DNA from: Vanessa cardui
Lineage: Eukaryota; Arthropoda; Insecta; Lepidoptera; Nymphalidae
Assembly: GCF_905220365.1 (NCBI RefSeq)
Contig: NC_061132.1
Location: forward strand, 2,728,001-2,792,000
DNA: 64,000 nt
Reading direction: 5' to 3'
The notes under the pieces are model-generated. The model was not told the DNA's origin and made no database searches. It saw nothing but the letters and a program-made list of their open reading frames with translations. Position numbers and translations under genes: made by a program. Shown piece by piece: positions 21,467 to 31,566 of this stretch (its first letter is position 1; each line of letters begins with the position of its first letter).

Positions 21467-21467
<1 letters not shown>
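19270..21467 (+). mobile_element. Dong/R4-clade LINE, 3'-truncated
   Basis: The element is bounded on the left by a SINE and on the right by the tail of the RTE element. The continuation expected after the reverse transcriptase (thumb, zinc motif, restriction-like endonuclease) is not found on the far side of the RTE copy, so the 3' end is lost and not merely displaced. Dong and R4 elements are LINEs of the R2 group. Confidence 0.75.
19339..21460 (+). pseudogene. Dong/R4-like LINE ORF (reverse transcriptase), one frameshift and truncated
   Basis: The first frame (19339-20937) has a Lys-rich N-terminal region, then reverse transcriptase motifs: LLNWKAPGQDKIQNYYLKYL, WRPIAYLPSMYKLLTSIL, APEQRGCRRAARGCKDHL and WIDYKKAFDSISHEWLL. 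Near 20913 one extra base shifts the frame, and the next frame (from 20915) carries QGDSLSPLLFCLA, IYMDDIKVYA with the YMDD active site, and TFGLDKCNILHL. The frame runs out at the RTE junction. The RGCRRAARGCKDHL block is typical of R4/Dong proteins. The start is the first ATG, but the element may be 5'-truncated. Confidence 0.8.
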
Positions 21468-21500
<33 letters not shown>

Positions 21501-24480
21501 ACAGCCTATTTTTGTCCACTGCTGAACATAGGCCTCTCCCAGTGCACGCCACTGTGGTCTTTCTCCGGCTACTCGCATCCAGCTCCTGCCTGCCGCCTTG
21601 CGTATATCATCACTCCACCGTGCCTGAGGACGTCCTACACTACGTTTTCCGAGACGCGGTCTCCACTCTAGAACACGTTTTCCCCAACGGTTGTCGGTTC
21701 TACGACAAATATGACCAGCCCACTGCCATTTCAGCTTACTAATCCGGTGGGCTATGTCGATGACTTTGGTTCTTTGACGGATCACCTCATTTCTGATGCG
21801 ATCCCTCAAAGAAACGCCGAGCATAGCCCTTTCCATAGCACGCTGAGCGACTTTAAGCTGGTAGACCAGCCTTGTCGTGAATGTCCACGTTTCGGCTCCG
21901 TATGTCATGTCGGGTAGGGCGCACTGATTGAAGACTTTCGTCTTAAGGCACTGTGGGATCGACGATGTTAAGATTCGACGTAACTTCCCAAACGCTGCCC
22001 AACCCAGCTGAATTCTTCTATTCACCTCGTCCTCAAGGTTGTTTCTACCTAATCGCAGAGTCTGCCCGAGGTAGACATATTTTTGAACAACTTCGAGGAC
22101 GGTACCATGTATCGTAGTCGGTTCCGGTAGAACATGTTCATTGAACATGACCTTGGTTTTATCCAAGTTCATCCGTAGGCCGATACGCATAGAAGAATCA
22201 GCCAGCTCGTTCAGCATTTGTTGTAGGTCCTGCAGCGTTTCTGCCACGATGACGATGTCGTCTGCGAATCTCAAGTGAGAGATGTATTCGCCATTGATGT
22301 TAATGCCACGTCCTTTCCAGTTCAGCGTCTTGAACATATCCTCCATTGCATTAGTGAACAATTTGGGGGAAATAACGTCCCCTTGTCTCACTCCTCGATG
22401 CAATGGTATGGGATTTGTTTGCTGATTCTGTACTCGGACGGACATGGTGGCAGCTTCATAGAGACATCTCATCACTTGGATGTATCGCCAATCAACTTGG
22501 CAACGCTGCAGGGACTCCAGAACAGCCCAGATTTCAACCGAGTCAAAGGCCTTCTCATAGTCCACGAATGCAAGACACAGGGGCCGATTATACTCATGGG
22601 ACTTCTGTATAATCTGCCGCACTGTATGGATGTGGTCTATGGTGCCGTATCCGGTCCGAAACCCGGCCTGCTCCGGGGGTTGGAATTCGTCGAATCTTCG
22701 CGCAAGACGGTTCGTGATCACTCTTGAAAACAGCTTATAGACGTGGCTCAGTAGGGATATGGGACGATAGTTCTTCAGCAGGGTTTTGTCTCCCTTTTTG
22801 AAGAACAGGACGACCACACTCCTACTCCACGCCTCCGGAGTTCTCCCTTCGAAGAGGACAGAGTTAAAAAGCTTTTGGAGTTCCTTGAGTACCGGATTAC
22901 CTCCTGCTTTTAATAACTCTATAGTAATACCGTCCTCTCCAGGGGCTTTACCATTTTTAAGCTGTTTAAGAGCAATCTCGATTTCGCCAACACTGACTTC
23001 CGGCAGGTCTTCTGAGAAATGGCGTGTTAATGTAGCTCTAGAATCCTCATTTTCGGGATCAGGTCGAGGTGCATGCGATGCGTATAATTGGCCGTAGAAG
23101 TCCTCTACTTCCGAAAGTACTGCCGGCTTAGAAGAAACGACTTCTCCACTTGCTGTGGTCAACTTCGTCAGGTGGCTTCTTCCAAGAGATTGTACGAACA
23201 CCTTAGACCCCCGATTCTGCTCAATAGCTCTTTCTATTGCACGAGTATTGGAGCACCGGAGGTCGTGTCGTACGCGCCTGCTGATCTCTTGGTTTAATTG
23301 CCGTTTCTCTGACGAAGTGACAGGTGGGTTTTCACGTCGTTTCTTCATGAGCCCCAAAGTCTCTTCCGAAAGGTTCGACTTCCTGCCCTTACGCTGCATG
23401 CCACAATATCTCGTGCCTTCTTCCCTGAGAATTCGAACTACATTTTCGAGGTTCTGGTTTACGTCAGTTGTGGTTTCCACGGCAGCGAATCGGTTCTCCA
23501 GGATTGACTGGAACGTTTCAGATCCCGCAATGGTTTGGAGCAGCTTTGGTCGGAGCGTGGACTTCATGAGACGGGCGCGCTCGGCCTTAAAATTGATATT
23601 CAGAGAGCCTCGGAGGAGTCGGTGATCACTACCGGTATTGAACCTGTTAATCACTGAGACGTCTCTGAATATATGCCTCTTGTCCGTCATTATGAAGTCG
23701 ATCTCGTTTTTTGTCATAGTGTCGGGGCTTTGCCACGTCCACTTCCTTTGCGGCTGCTTCTCGAAGAAGGAGTTCATCAAGAAGAGCCCCTCCCGTTCGA
23801 GGAAGTTGACAAGCATTTGCCCCTTATGATTCCTGCTTCCAAATCCATGGGGTCCTACTACCGATTCGCTGCAGTTCTGTACTCCCACTTTAGCGTTGAA
23901 GTCCCCCATGACAACGTTGTAGTGGGTTTTCGTGGTGAAGTGGAGGGCCCTCGATATGTCATCGAATAATTCTTCCACTTCATCGTCCGAGTGTGTCGAG
24001 GTCGATGCGTACGCTTGCACCACCTTGAGGCTGTACCTCTCGGTGAGCTTTATAATGAGGTACGCTACCCTATTCGACACACTGGAGATTTCCACCACGT
24101 TGTCAACTAGGGACTTATTTACCAGAAACCCAACGCCACCTTGGGATTGTTGGTCACCCTCTCGGAAGTACATTAGGTGGCCTGATTCGAGGGTTACGGT
24201 GTCCTCTCCCTCTCTACGGACTTCACATAGCCCTAATATGTGCCACCTAATTTTCCCAAGTTCTACCTCAAGTTGCGCTAGATGCGAGTCAAGCCGTAGC
24301 GTGCGTCCGTTGTACGTCGCAAGGGTCAGTCGGTTGTGGTGGCCTCCCGTAGCCCGGTGATTCTTAGCACCCCCCGTCCCGCCGTTACCATCGTCGCCAC
24401 CATGACGAGGAATAGCGGGGCTGCCGGGAACTGGGGGCCGTGGCTTGCGTGTGTGCTGCATGTGGAGGTTGTGCCCATAC
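21468..24480 (-). mobile_element. RTE-clade LINE, near full length, with ATG/GAT microsatellite tail
   Basis: The 3' end is a (TCA)n tract on the plus strand at 21468-21500, the short-repeat tail typical of RTE elements. Alignment with the mosaic copy at 1303-3520 extends to about 24470, so the 5' end lies near there. The element sits at the broken end of the Dong-like LINE. There is practically no 3' UTR, because the stop codon lies in the tail. Confidence 0.85.
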
Positions 24481-24605
24481 ATGATCGCAAATAAAGATGA
24501 TTCCAGTGAAGCTGAAATAGGTCGTTTCTTCAGCCACCTAAATGTCTGTTCAGTGCATACGCTCCGCTCCGCTCCGCAGCATACACGTTTAGAAAAGTTA
24601 TACAA
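21498..24605 (-). CDS. RTE LINE ORF: APE endonuclease plus reverse transcriptase, uninterrupted
   Basis: The protein nicks DNA and copies its own RNA at the nick. A single frame of 1035 codons is open. The endonuclease spans about residues 90-330, with LATYNGRTL, ILGLCEVRREGE, NVVMGDFNAKVG, IDFIMTDKRH and GSDHRLLRG. Reverse transcriptase spans about 490-850, with LKNGKAPGEDGITIELLK, LSHVYKLFSRVITNRLA, GFRTGYGTIDHIHTVRQIIQ, DYEKAFDSVE, HRGVRQGDVISPKLF and the active site LRFADDIVIVAE. A C-terminal domain ends RPQWRALGEAY. The first 40 codons (before MYGHNLHMQ, about 24480) lie outside the alignment with the other copy, so the true start is probably that Met or one just after it. The TGA stop at 21498-21500 is in the tail repeat. 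Confidence 0.88.
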
Positions 24606-24654
24606 CTTACTGATATTGATACCGCTCGTTTAGTTTATTTTGGCTATTTTCACA

Positions 24655-24965
24655 GTATTATGTAATATGGCATATTACATTGGTAAAAAAGGCGTATTAT
24701 TCGATACAAGGTGTAGATGACAAAAAGGCGTGGAGTTATCAACCGTTGACTTCCAAGCAGGATATATTAATTTAAATAATTGTATTAACTAACATGACTT
24801 TGTATTTTTGAAATGTTGAAAAAGAGTAACTACTGAGTTTCTTGCCGGTTCTTCTCGGTGAAATCTACTTTCCGAACCGGTAGTAGCTTCACTTAATTGT
24901 GAAATGACAAATTCAAAAGTGCTTGTAAAAGCCCACTTGAATAAAGTTTATATTGATTTTGATTT
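24655..24965 (+). mobile_element. 3' end of a Jockey/CR1-like LINE
   Basis: The plus frame begins LVKKAYYSIQGVDDKKAWS, a closing motif of this LINE's ORF2 (KNALVKKAY at 17945 is the same part of another copy). The 3' UTR has AAGAGTAACTACTGAGTTTC at about 24822 and GGTTCTTCTCGGTGAAATCT at about 24847. It ends near CCCACTTGAATAAAGTTTAT. Fragments of the same 3' UTR occur inverted at 15055-15160. Confidence 0.7.
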
Positions 24966-25094
24966 TGTTGAGCTACCTCCAGTGTGTGGAATAAATCTAA
25001 TAAGTGTAAAATCCAATATAAATCACTATATAATCACAAAAAAACACTTATTTCTTAAAAATATCTTAGATAGATCAAGTTTGAGAACAAAGCT

Positions 25095-25780
25095 TACGAA
25101 TGCAAAACGCAAGGATGTAACAGTATATAGCGACTTGTCGGGAAACTATCGCTATGTAGCCTCCGCGACTGCGAGCGAAGCGTAGTGGGGCAAGCCCCAG
25201 GGCTCGCGACAGGCGCAACACGACCGCCAACGAGCCCTGCACTTCACAGGCCTCGTCCTGCATCTGCCCACTCGTCGCCGCGCCGGGACGGCGTTTGGCA
25301 TTCGACCTCAAGTTCTTTATTCTTCTTTATTCCAACTGAAATCTTTCAAATTACAATACAAATATATTGACTGCGTCTGTTAACAAAGTCCATCTGCCTA
25401 TTTTATGTGTTTATAATTGGATTGGTCATGCAAACGAATGGAAAACACATTAACGGTGGCCGATTTGTCCGCGCGTTACATACGACTTCGCATCGCTAGC
25501 GCCATATTTGTTTCTCAGTTTGTTATTACGTCACTCGTTTTGACTCGTTACGAATTGTGGCATACAGAAGCAGGACCCTTTGAAAGAATGAGACTTTTTG
25601 AATTCGGTTGATAAACTAACGCCCACTGACTATGATTACCCGATGGCAACTGTTATATTCCGCTGAAATACATTTTTAATCTAGCTGAACCTTACAAGCG
25701 GGTGATTCATAAAACTTTACCGAGACCTCACAAAACGTCACCCCACTTTCTCATTTATATTATTAGTAAAGACAAAAACA
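25095..25780 (+). repeat. Dispersed repeat with GC-rich head, copy 1 of 2
   Basis: The head CTATGTAGCCTCCGCGACTG, then AGCCCCAGGGCTCGCGACAG and CTCGTCCTGCATCTGC, is repeated at 34200-34370. The AT-rich remainder matches more loosely up to about 34900 (TGATAAACTAACGCCCACTG against TGATAAACTAAAGCCCACTG). The CG-rich head stands out against the AT-rich window. There is no coding frame in common. The class is unknown to me. Confidence 0.6.
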
Positions 25781-26249
25781 ATGTTTCACTCGTATGTTCT
25801 GTTACTTATTAATGTTTGTGATTTTATCATCAAAATTGACATGAAGGTGAAATTATAAGAGTCGATTGTAGAACAATTGTTTTGTTACAATCCATATAAA
25901 AGTTAATATAAATCTATCAATGTTGCTTTTTATATTTGATGTGATTGTTATTATATTAATAAAAATAAAATCCAACAGTAGTCGAATTTTTGTTTGGATT
26001 TTATTTTTATTACTTTTCCATACAAACTGGCGAAATATGAAGCTTTTAAAATGAAAGACTACAATGATGAGCTTGATCACATTACTCTGTTTTAGAACAC
26101 CGAAAATGTTTAGTTTAAATTATGAGATAATGTACACATTTTCATATTTACAGTTTTGATAACCAGTGTATAACAGGTTTGTGCAAGCTTGTGATATGTC
26201 TCACTCACTCATCGCAAATTCTAACGCCAAACAGCAAATTTTAGTTTTA

Positions 26250-26500
26250 TAAACCGACTTCAAAACGGATCAGGTTATCAATTCGTCTGAACCATATGTC
26301 TTAAATTTGCATTGTAACTCCATTATACAATCGTAAATCGACTTTTAAGTAGCCTAAAATTTTTCATTTCATTTTACTTAGAACTCCAAAAAATGTTTTA
26401 AATGTGTCATTATTTTTATTAATTTTTAGTTTGTTTTGAAATTGTGTTTTGCTTCAAGTCGGTTTTTCTTTTCGTTAAAATTTTTATTTATGTCCGGTTT
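26250..26500 (+). repeat. Internally deleted copy of the composite repeat (head plus inverted tail arm)
   Basis: AACCGACTTCAAAACGGATC then GGTTATCAATTCGTCTGAAC (head) is followed directly by ATCGTAAATCGACTTTTAAG and AAGTCGGTTTTTCTTTTCG (the inverted tail arm of C2 and C3). About 1.3 kb of the body is absent, so it is an internally deleted derivative. Confidence 0.65.
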
Positions 26501-26747
26501 AAAAGGTGAACGAGCAGAAACTACAGGTAAGAACTTCTGAGTTCTCGATGTTGGTGGCGTGTAGGCAATGTAAAGTTAATATTTCTTACAACGGTGACTG
26601 CCTACCTAGTTACCTCCTATCTAGTTAAATCATTAAAAAAACGAATACTGTTTGTTGGATTCGTTTAAACTTAATAAATATTTGTTAAATACTAAATTGA
26701 ATGCATGCAACCTTATAATATGAATATATACAAAATTTAATAATGAT

Positions 26748-26888
26748 GACGAGCTGAAATGGCTCAGTGGTTAGAACGCGTACATCCTAACCGAAACCTG
26801 TATGTGTTTAATTTCATAGAAATGCTGCCACATGTGTATTCCACCAAACCGCATTGGAACAGCGTGGTGGAATATGTTCCAAACCCTA
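26748..26888 (+). repeat. tRNA-derived SINE with internal deletion
   Basis: The head GAAATGGCTCAGTGGTTAG is followed, after loss of the B-box region, by CTGCCACATGTGTATTCCAC and AACAGCGTGGTGGAATATGT. It ends before the 3' hairpin. Confidence 0.7.
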
Positions 26889-26894
26889 AATATA

Positions 26895-27105
26895 CCCTCA
26901 AGAAATATTAACGTCAATGTCAATGCGCCACCAACCTTGGGAACTAAGACGCTATGTTCCTTGTGCCTGTAGTTACACAGGCCCACTCATCATTCAAACC
27001 GGAACAACAATACTGCGTACTGTTGTTTAGCGGTAGAATGTCCGACTAGTGGGTGGTACCTACCCATGCGGTCTTGAACAAAGCCCTACACCTACCAAGA
27101 ATCAG
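26895..27105 (+). repeat. Partial copy of the 'GGGTGGTACCTACCC' repeat
   Basis: It contains CCACCAACCTTGGGAACTAA, GTAGTTACACAGGCCCACTC and GTGGGTGGTACCTACCCATG, as at 18130-18340. It lies 290 bp upstream of the GR-C start codon. Confidence 0.65.
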
Positions 27106-27395
27106 TTAGTGAGTTATCAGTAACCATAATAATACTACCATAAAATACTTGACCGTTTTTATCAAAATGGATCAATCATAAATTTCATTACTTGCAACTG
27201 AAATCAAAAATGTCATTAATACAATTGTATTCACTAAAAATTAATTTATTATAACTTTGATGAAAAGTTTACTTATATTAAGAATGATTGCAGCGGTGTT
27301 AGTAAAAGCACTTACATTGAGTAATTGTTTTCGAGTCAGATTTGTTTTAGTGTCAGTCAGAACAGAACTCACTCGAGACTATTTTTAATTCCACA

Positions 27396-29273
27396 ATGCC
27401 TAGTCAGGAATGTAAAAAACGTAATAAAATCAATCATAATATAATAATGTTAATTATGATGACTCATCTAATTTTAGGATATTACTCAAAACTTCACAAC
27501 AGCTTAGCGTACGCTGTTGTTGCTAAAGTTTATTGTGTAGTATACGCAATAGTTTTGATTTACTTCTGCAGTTATGATTAATTCATATGTAGCAAAACAA
27601 GGTGGAGTGATAATTATAATTATCCTCAAAATAGTGACTTTGATTTTTTCGCTTGTCGTGTCCGTGATGAGTGACGGAAAACATTTCTTCAATTACTTGG
27701 AAGAATCTGACAGGATTGATCCCTTAGGGCTTGTTGAAATAAAAGAAAGTAAAGTACGATTCTGTTTCTCTATATTCATTGCTGTTTTTCTATTGAATTC
27801 ATATCGATTCAAGATAACATGGCCATATACTGGCAACTGGTTTGGAGCTATACTTCTTGTAACAAATACGTTAATGTTGTTGTCATTACATTTAAACCAA
27901 ATGACCAGATTGTTGATGTTCGAAATATTGTGGGTTCGCTTGAAGTATCTTAGAATAGCAATATACAACTTTGCAAACACTTCAAATCCTGAAAATGAAA
28001 CACAAGTCAATTTTTTAAGCATGAATTTAGTCGAATATTTGCTGATTTATAAAAGATTATTCCTAAATATCAAGAATATTGGCAACGCGCCGAAGTTGTT
28101 AGGAAGTATACGAAAACAGATTTCAACAAATAATATTTAGTGTTGAATAATATTGAAATTATTTTTATTTTCATACACGCTTCAGATGATGATGGCCCTG
28201 CCGAGTTGTTTGATTGTTTTACTAAGTAGTGTTGACGCCATTAATCGCAATTTTATTCCTCAAGTAAGTGCTATTTATTTTATTGATATATTCCTCAAAA
28301 GTAACGTATGACAAGATTTTGTGGAATAATAACAAATTGATTTTTACTTACATTCTTTTATTTATAGATATATTCTAAATTGAACTGTTAAATACATATT
28401 TTTTTTTTTTTAGAATTGTCATATGCGGTTTCTTCACACTAGTCAATTTTAGAATTTATTTTAAGAGTTTTAAAAGTTATTTTTCTTTACAGCTCTTTTG
28501 TATGTTTACTATTGAAGGATTTCTAAATATCGTCCTGCCATGTGTTCCGGCTGTTTTTGGTGAATTAGGAAGCGCTGAAGCGGATAAGATTAAATCTAAC
28601 ATGATCAAACGACACAGAGTTTGTAATAGTAAGATCAATGCTTTCATACAAAGTTAGTCACCCATTTTTAATTTGCGCAATGAAGTCATTAATCCTAGTC
28701 AAGCTAGCGTGTTCATAACGTGACGTATTTTCCATTTTCTTACTTTTGTTTTCATGTGTCCTACTCGATAAAAGACTCGCCATATTTTGATGTGTACTGT
28801 CTTCATGAGGCACATGATTGTCAGAATACGCTATGAATTTTTTGTTATTACATATATAGAATAACATATTTATCGTACATACATACATATTTATCGAACC
28901 CTTCCTATCAAGTTAAAATAACATTTTTTTTCCCCTTCCTTCCGACCCTTTCGGCGAAGGCTTCATTACGCCATATCATCCATCATAGGATAACGAAGCC
29001 GGCTTGAATCATCTTTAGAATATGATGAATGATCCACTTATCATCATCAACACAAAAGGATTTGCATAAAGGCCTGTATGTAACTGTACATTATTTCCAG
29101 ATGACGCGCTGCGCAATAAAATTATGGACGGAATCAAATTCCTCGAAATCTGTCCGATGAACTTCACCGTCTGGCGCATCTTCGCCGTCAACTTGTCGCT
29201 GGTGCTTTCTCTCATCGGCGTGTACACCACGTACACGATTGTGTTGTTGCAATTTAATAGTTTAACAACTTAA
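27396..29273 (+). pseudogene. GR-C: gustatory receptor, family I, four exons, frameshift and lost splice donor
   Basis: Exon 1 is 27396-28101 (MPSQECKKRNKINHN start), exon 2 28186-28263 (26 codons, GTAAGT), exon 3 28493-28628 (GELGSAEADKIK, donor GTAAGA), exon 4 29101-29273 ending with the signature TYTIVLLQF and TAA. The sum gives about 363 residues, normal for a GR. Two lesions are visible. The frame changes by one base near 27570-27590 (after VLIYFCSY). At the end of exon 1 the donor reads GGAAGT where GR-A has GTAAGG, and a nearby alternative GTATAC would shift the frame. Exons 2-4 are clean. If the frameshift were a sequencing error and an unusual donor worked, it could be a gene. Confidence 0.88.
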
Positions 29274-30177
29274 GCAAGGAGCAGAGCACGCGTTCTCAGC
29301 TTAAGAACGTCAGACACGTAATTTATAAATTACTTATTATGTGTATTATACAATGCATTTAAGAGTGTACGATTGATTTTCATTAAAATGTCATTTCTTA
29401 TTCCCTGAGACAATAGAAAATGAATTTAGCAAAATAAAAAACTAATGACCTTGACTTCTGTTGAATAATGTCACATGTTCTTTGTTTCAAGGTCCTATTA
29501 TATTCTATAGATAGGTTTTCGAAGAACGATTTCTCAATTCGTGTTAATTTGATCTAAAATTGTATTATAAAAATATCTTCTTGTTTCTATTTAAAATCGA
29601 ATCTATGTATATTAGTAGAAGAACAGCTGAACCTATCTTAAGGATGGTTAAAAACTTTTCGTTAAAAAAATTTTCACCTTAACAATCGCTGTGCTATTTC
29701 TCTATATTTATTATTATTATTATATTAAGAAGTGTTAATTATCACAAGTCATTAAAACATTAATAATTATACTTAAAGATATAAAACCTAATATGAGGGT
29801 AGTTTTACAAACAGTAGTTTGCGGCTTTCTTGTTGAGCCATCTCGATATTATCTACATTTCAAACCGTTAGTCACTATTTCGGATAAAAATGTTGATGTG
29901 CATTGCATTCTAAAATTATAAAAGACTTCTTAAATAGGCTTTCCTTGTCACTTTTAAATTTAAATAGTTCTCAGAATCAAACCGCACGGTCGCACTTCAA
30001 GCAACTTGGTTTTTAGCTGATTAGTGAGTATTTCAATGTTCAAATAAGAAATTCTCTTCTTTACGTTCAGTGTACCCAGGAGATGGGACTTTCTTGAGGT
30101 TTGTTAATTTATAAAAATCTCCAAGTTTCAATAGATAATTTATTTTTCTTGTTATTCAACGTGAGCGCTCTATTTTC
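29274..30177. other. Non-coding spacer between GR-C and GR-G
   Basis: I see no gene, repeat copy or structured element here; the sequence is AT-rich. The two receptor genes on either side are convergent, so it probably holds both 3' ends. AATAAA-like signals occur just after GR-C (CAAAATAAAAAAC near 29430). Confidence 0.4.
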
Positions 30178-30348
30178 AATCATAATTGATCACTTCTCCC
30201 ATCTGTTTTGCATATACTGTACCATTATAACAAAGTATGTAGTTATGGATCATAATTGATCACTTCTTATCATAATTGATCACTTCTCCCATCTGTTTTG
30301 CACATACTGTACCATTATAACAAAGTATGTAGTTATGGAACTTATCGT
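30178..30348 (-). repeat. Tandem duplication of the GR-G last exon
   Basis: The block starting CATAATTGATCACTTCTCCC (30181) with TACTGTACCATTATAACAAA recurs at 30271-30340, about 90 bp further on, nearly identical. It is the minus-strand coding part of exon 8 of GR-G, carrying TTYFVIMVQY and the stop. The upstream member (30280-30348) has the acceptor TTTGTTACAG; the downstream one (about 30190-30249) lacks it. The duplication is very recent by its identity. Confidence 0.85.
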
Positions 30349-30759
30349 CTGTAACAAACGTTATCAAAATAGAGAACAATTAAATATCATAGTCCTTTAC
30401 TGAAAGCTGGCTCACTCGGTTGAGACAAATAATCTTTGGCATTTATAAGAATTAATTAGGTTACCGTTATTAGGGTTTTAGTAAACAAAATATTCAATTA
30501 TAACAACCGTAGAAAGAAGTGATCTCTGAATGGTGACCAGGCCCAGTGGAGACATCGTCGGCTGGTTAAGAAGAAGTTGTTTGAACATCAGGTCCAGTTC
30601 TAAATGTATCAACTTTCCAACTGGCGTCACATTAAAATTTAGCTTAGTCAAATGTACTCGTATCTCATTGACCTACAAAAAATATTTATTGGAAATTATA
30701 TCACAATTTTTTAACCCTATACTGTAGTCTGCGTCATTCTGCTCACAGCGCTTTGTCCA

Positions 30760-31000
30760 CAAACGTTTGGTTGGGTACCGCCAAGTCATCATATATTCCA
30801 CCGCCAAGCAGCAATACTTGTAGTGTTGTATTCCGGTTGGAATGACGAGTGCGCCAAAGTAACTACATGGACGAGGGATTTGACATCGAAGTTCCTAAAG
30901 TTGGTGGCGTACGGGCAATGTAAGGAAGGGTTAAATATTTTGACGGTGCCAATGTCTACGGGCAATGTGCGGTCAGTGGTGAGCATTTACCATCGGATGG
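30760..31000 (-). repeat. Copy of the 'GGGTGGTACCTACCC' repeat in GR-G intron 6
   Basis: GGGTACCGCCAAGTCATCAT near 30773, GCAGCAATACTTGTAGTGTT and GGCGTACGGGCAATGTAAGG are the reverse complement of the repeat at 18075-18360, diverged. It sits between exons 6 and 7. Confidence 0.6.
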
Positions 31001-31566
31001 TCCATTTGCCCGGCCTAATTATGGCACAAGAAATTTTATGAAAGAAATTTAAAACTCGTAATTTTAACACGATATTTGTAAAACTTTTGGGCAATTTTGG
31101 AAAATACATTGTTTTTAATTTAACATCAATTTACCTCCGAACTTATATGATGCCACGGTTCAATGAATAAAACAGCAATAGACAAATGGTAAACACACCA
31201 GAACACCTGAACCCATACGACTGTCGTGTGAAAACCACGTTCCGCTTTAGAAATAAGAGATAAATTAATGATTCAATAATTACTTATAACAAAAATTAAA
31301 TTTTAACGGAATAAAAATTAATTGCAATGAAAACTTATAAAAGTCGTTGAAACGAATTGTTATATTATAATACATACAAGTCAAGAATAAAACATCAATG
31401 AAATTGAAAAAAGCCATCGCCAAAAAGAGAGAGTTCGCTGAAAATAAAATAAACATGATGCCGCCCCGAGTCGCACTCAGCCCCTTCACCGCAACGCAAA
31501 CGGACACATAAGCCTTCGTTAGGTCCCGGAAACGCTTCAATGACAAACGGCATGCAGGAATATTGT

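Noticed and set aside
21468..21500. Host microsatellite
   Set aside because: The TCA tract is the 3' tail of the RTE element and includes its stop codon.
22275..24360. Plus-strand open frames opposite the RTE gene
   Set aside because: They are shadows of the strongly conserved minus-strand reverse transcriptase and endonuclease; similar shadows appear at 1370-3400.
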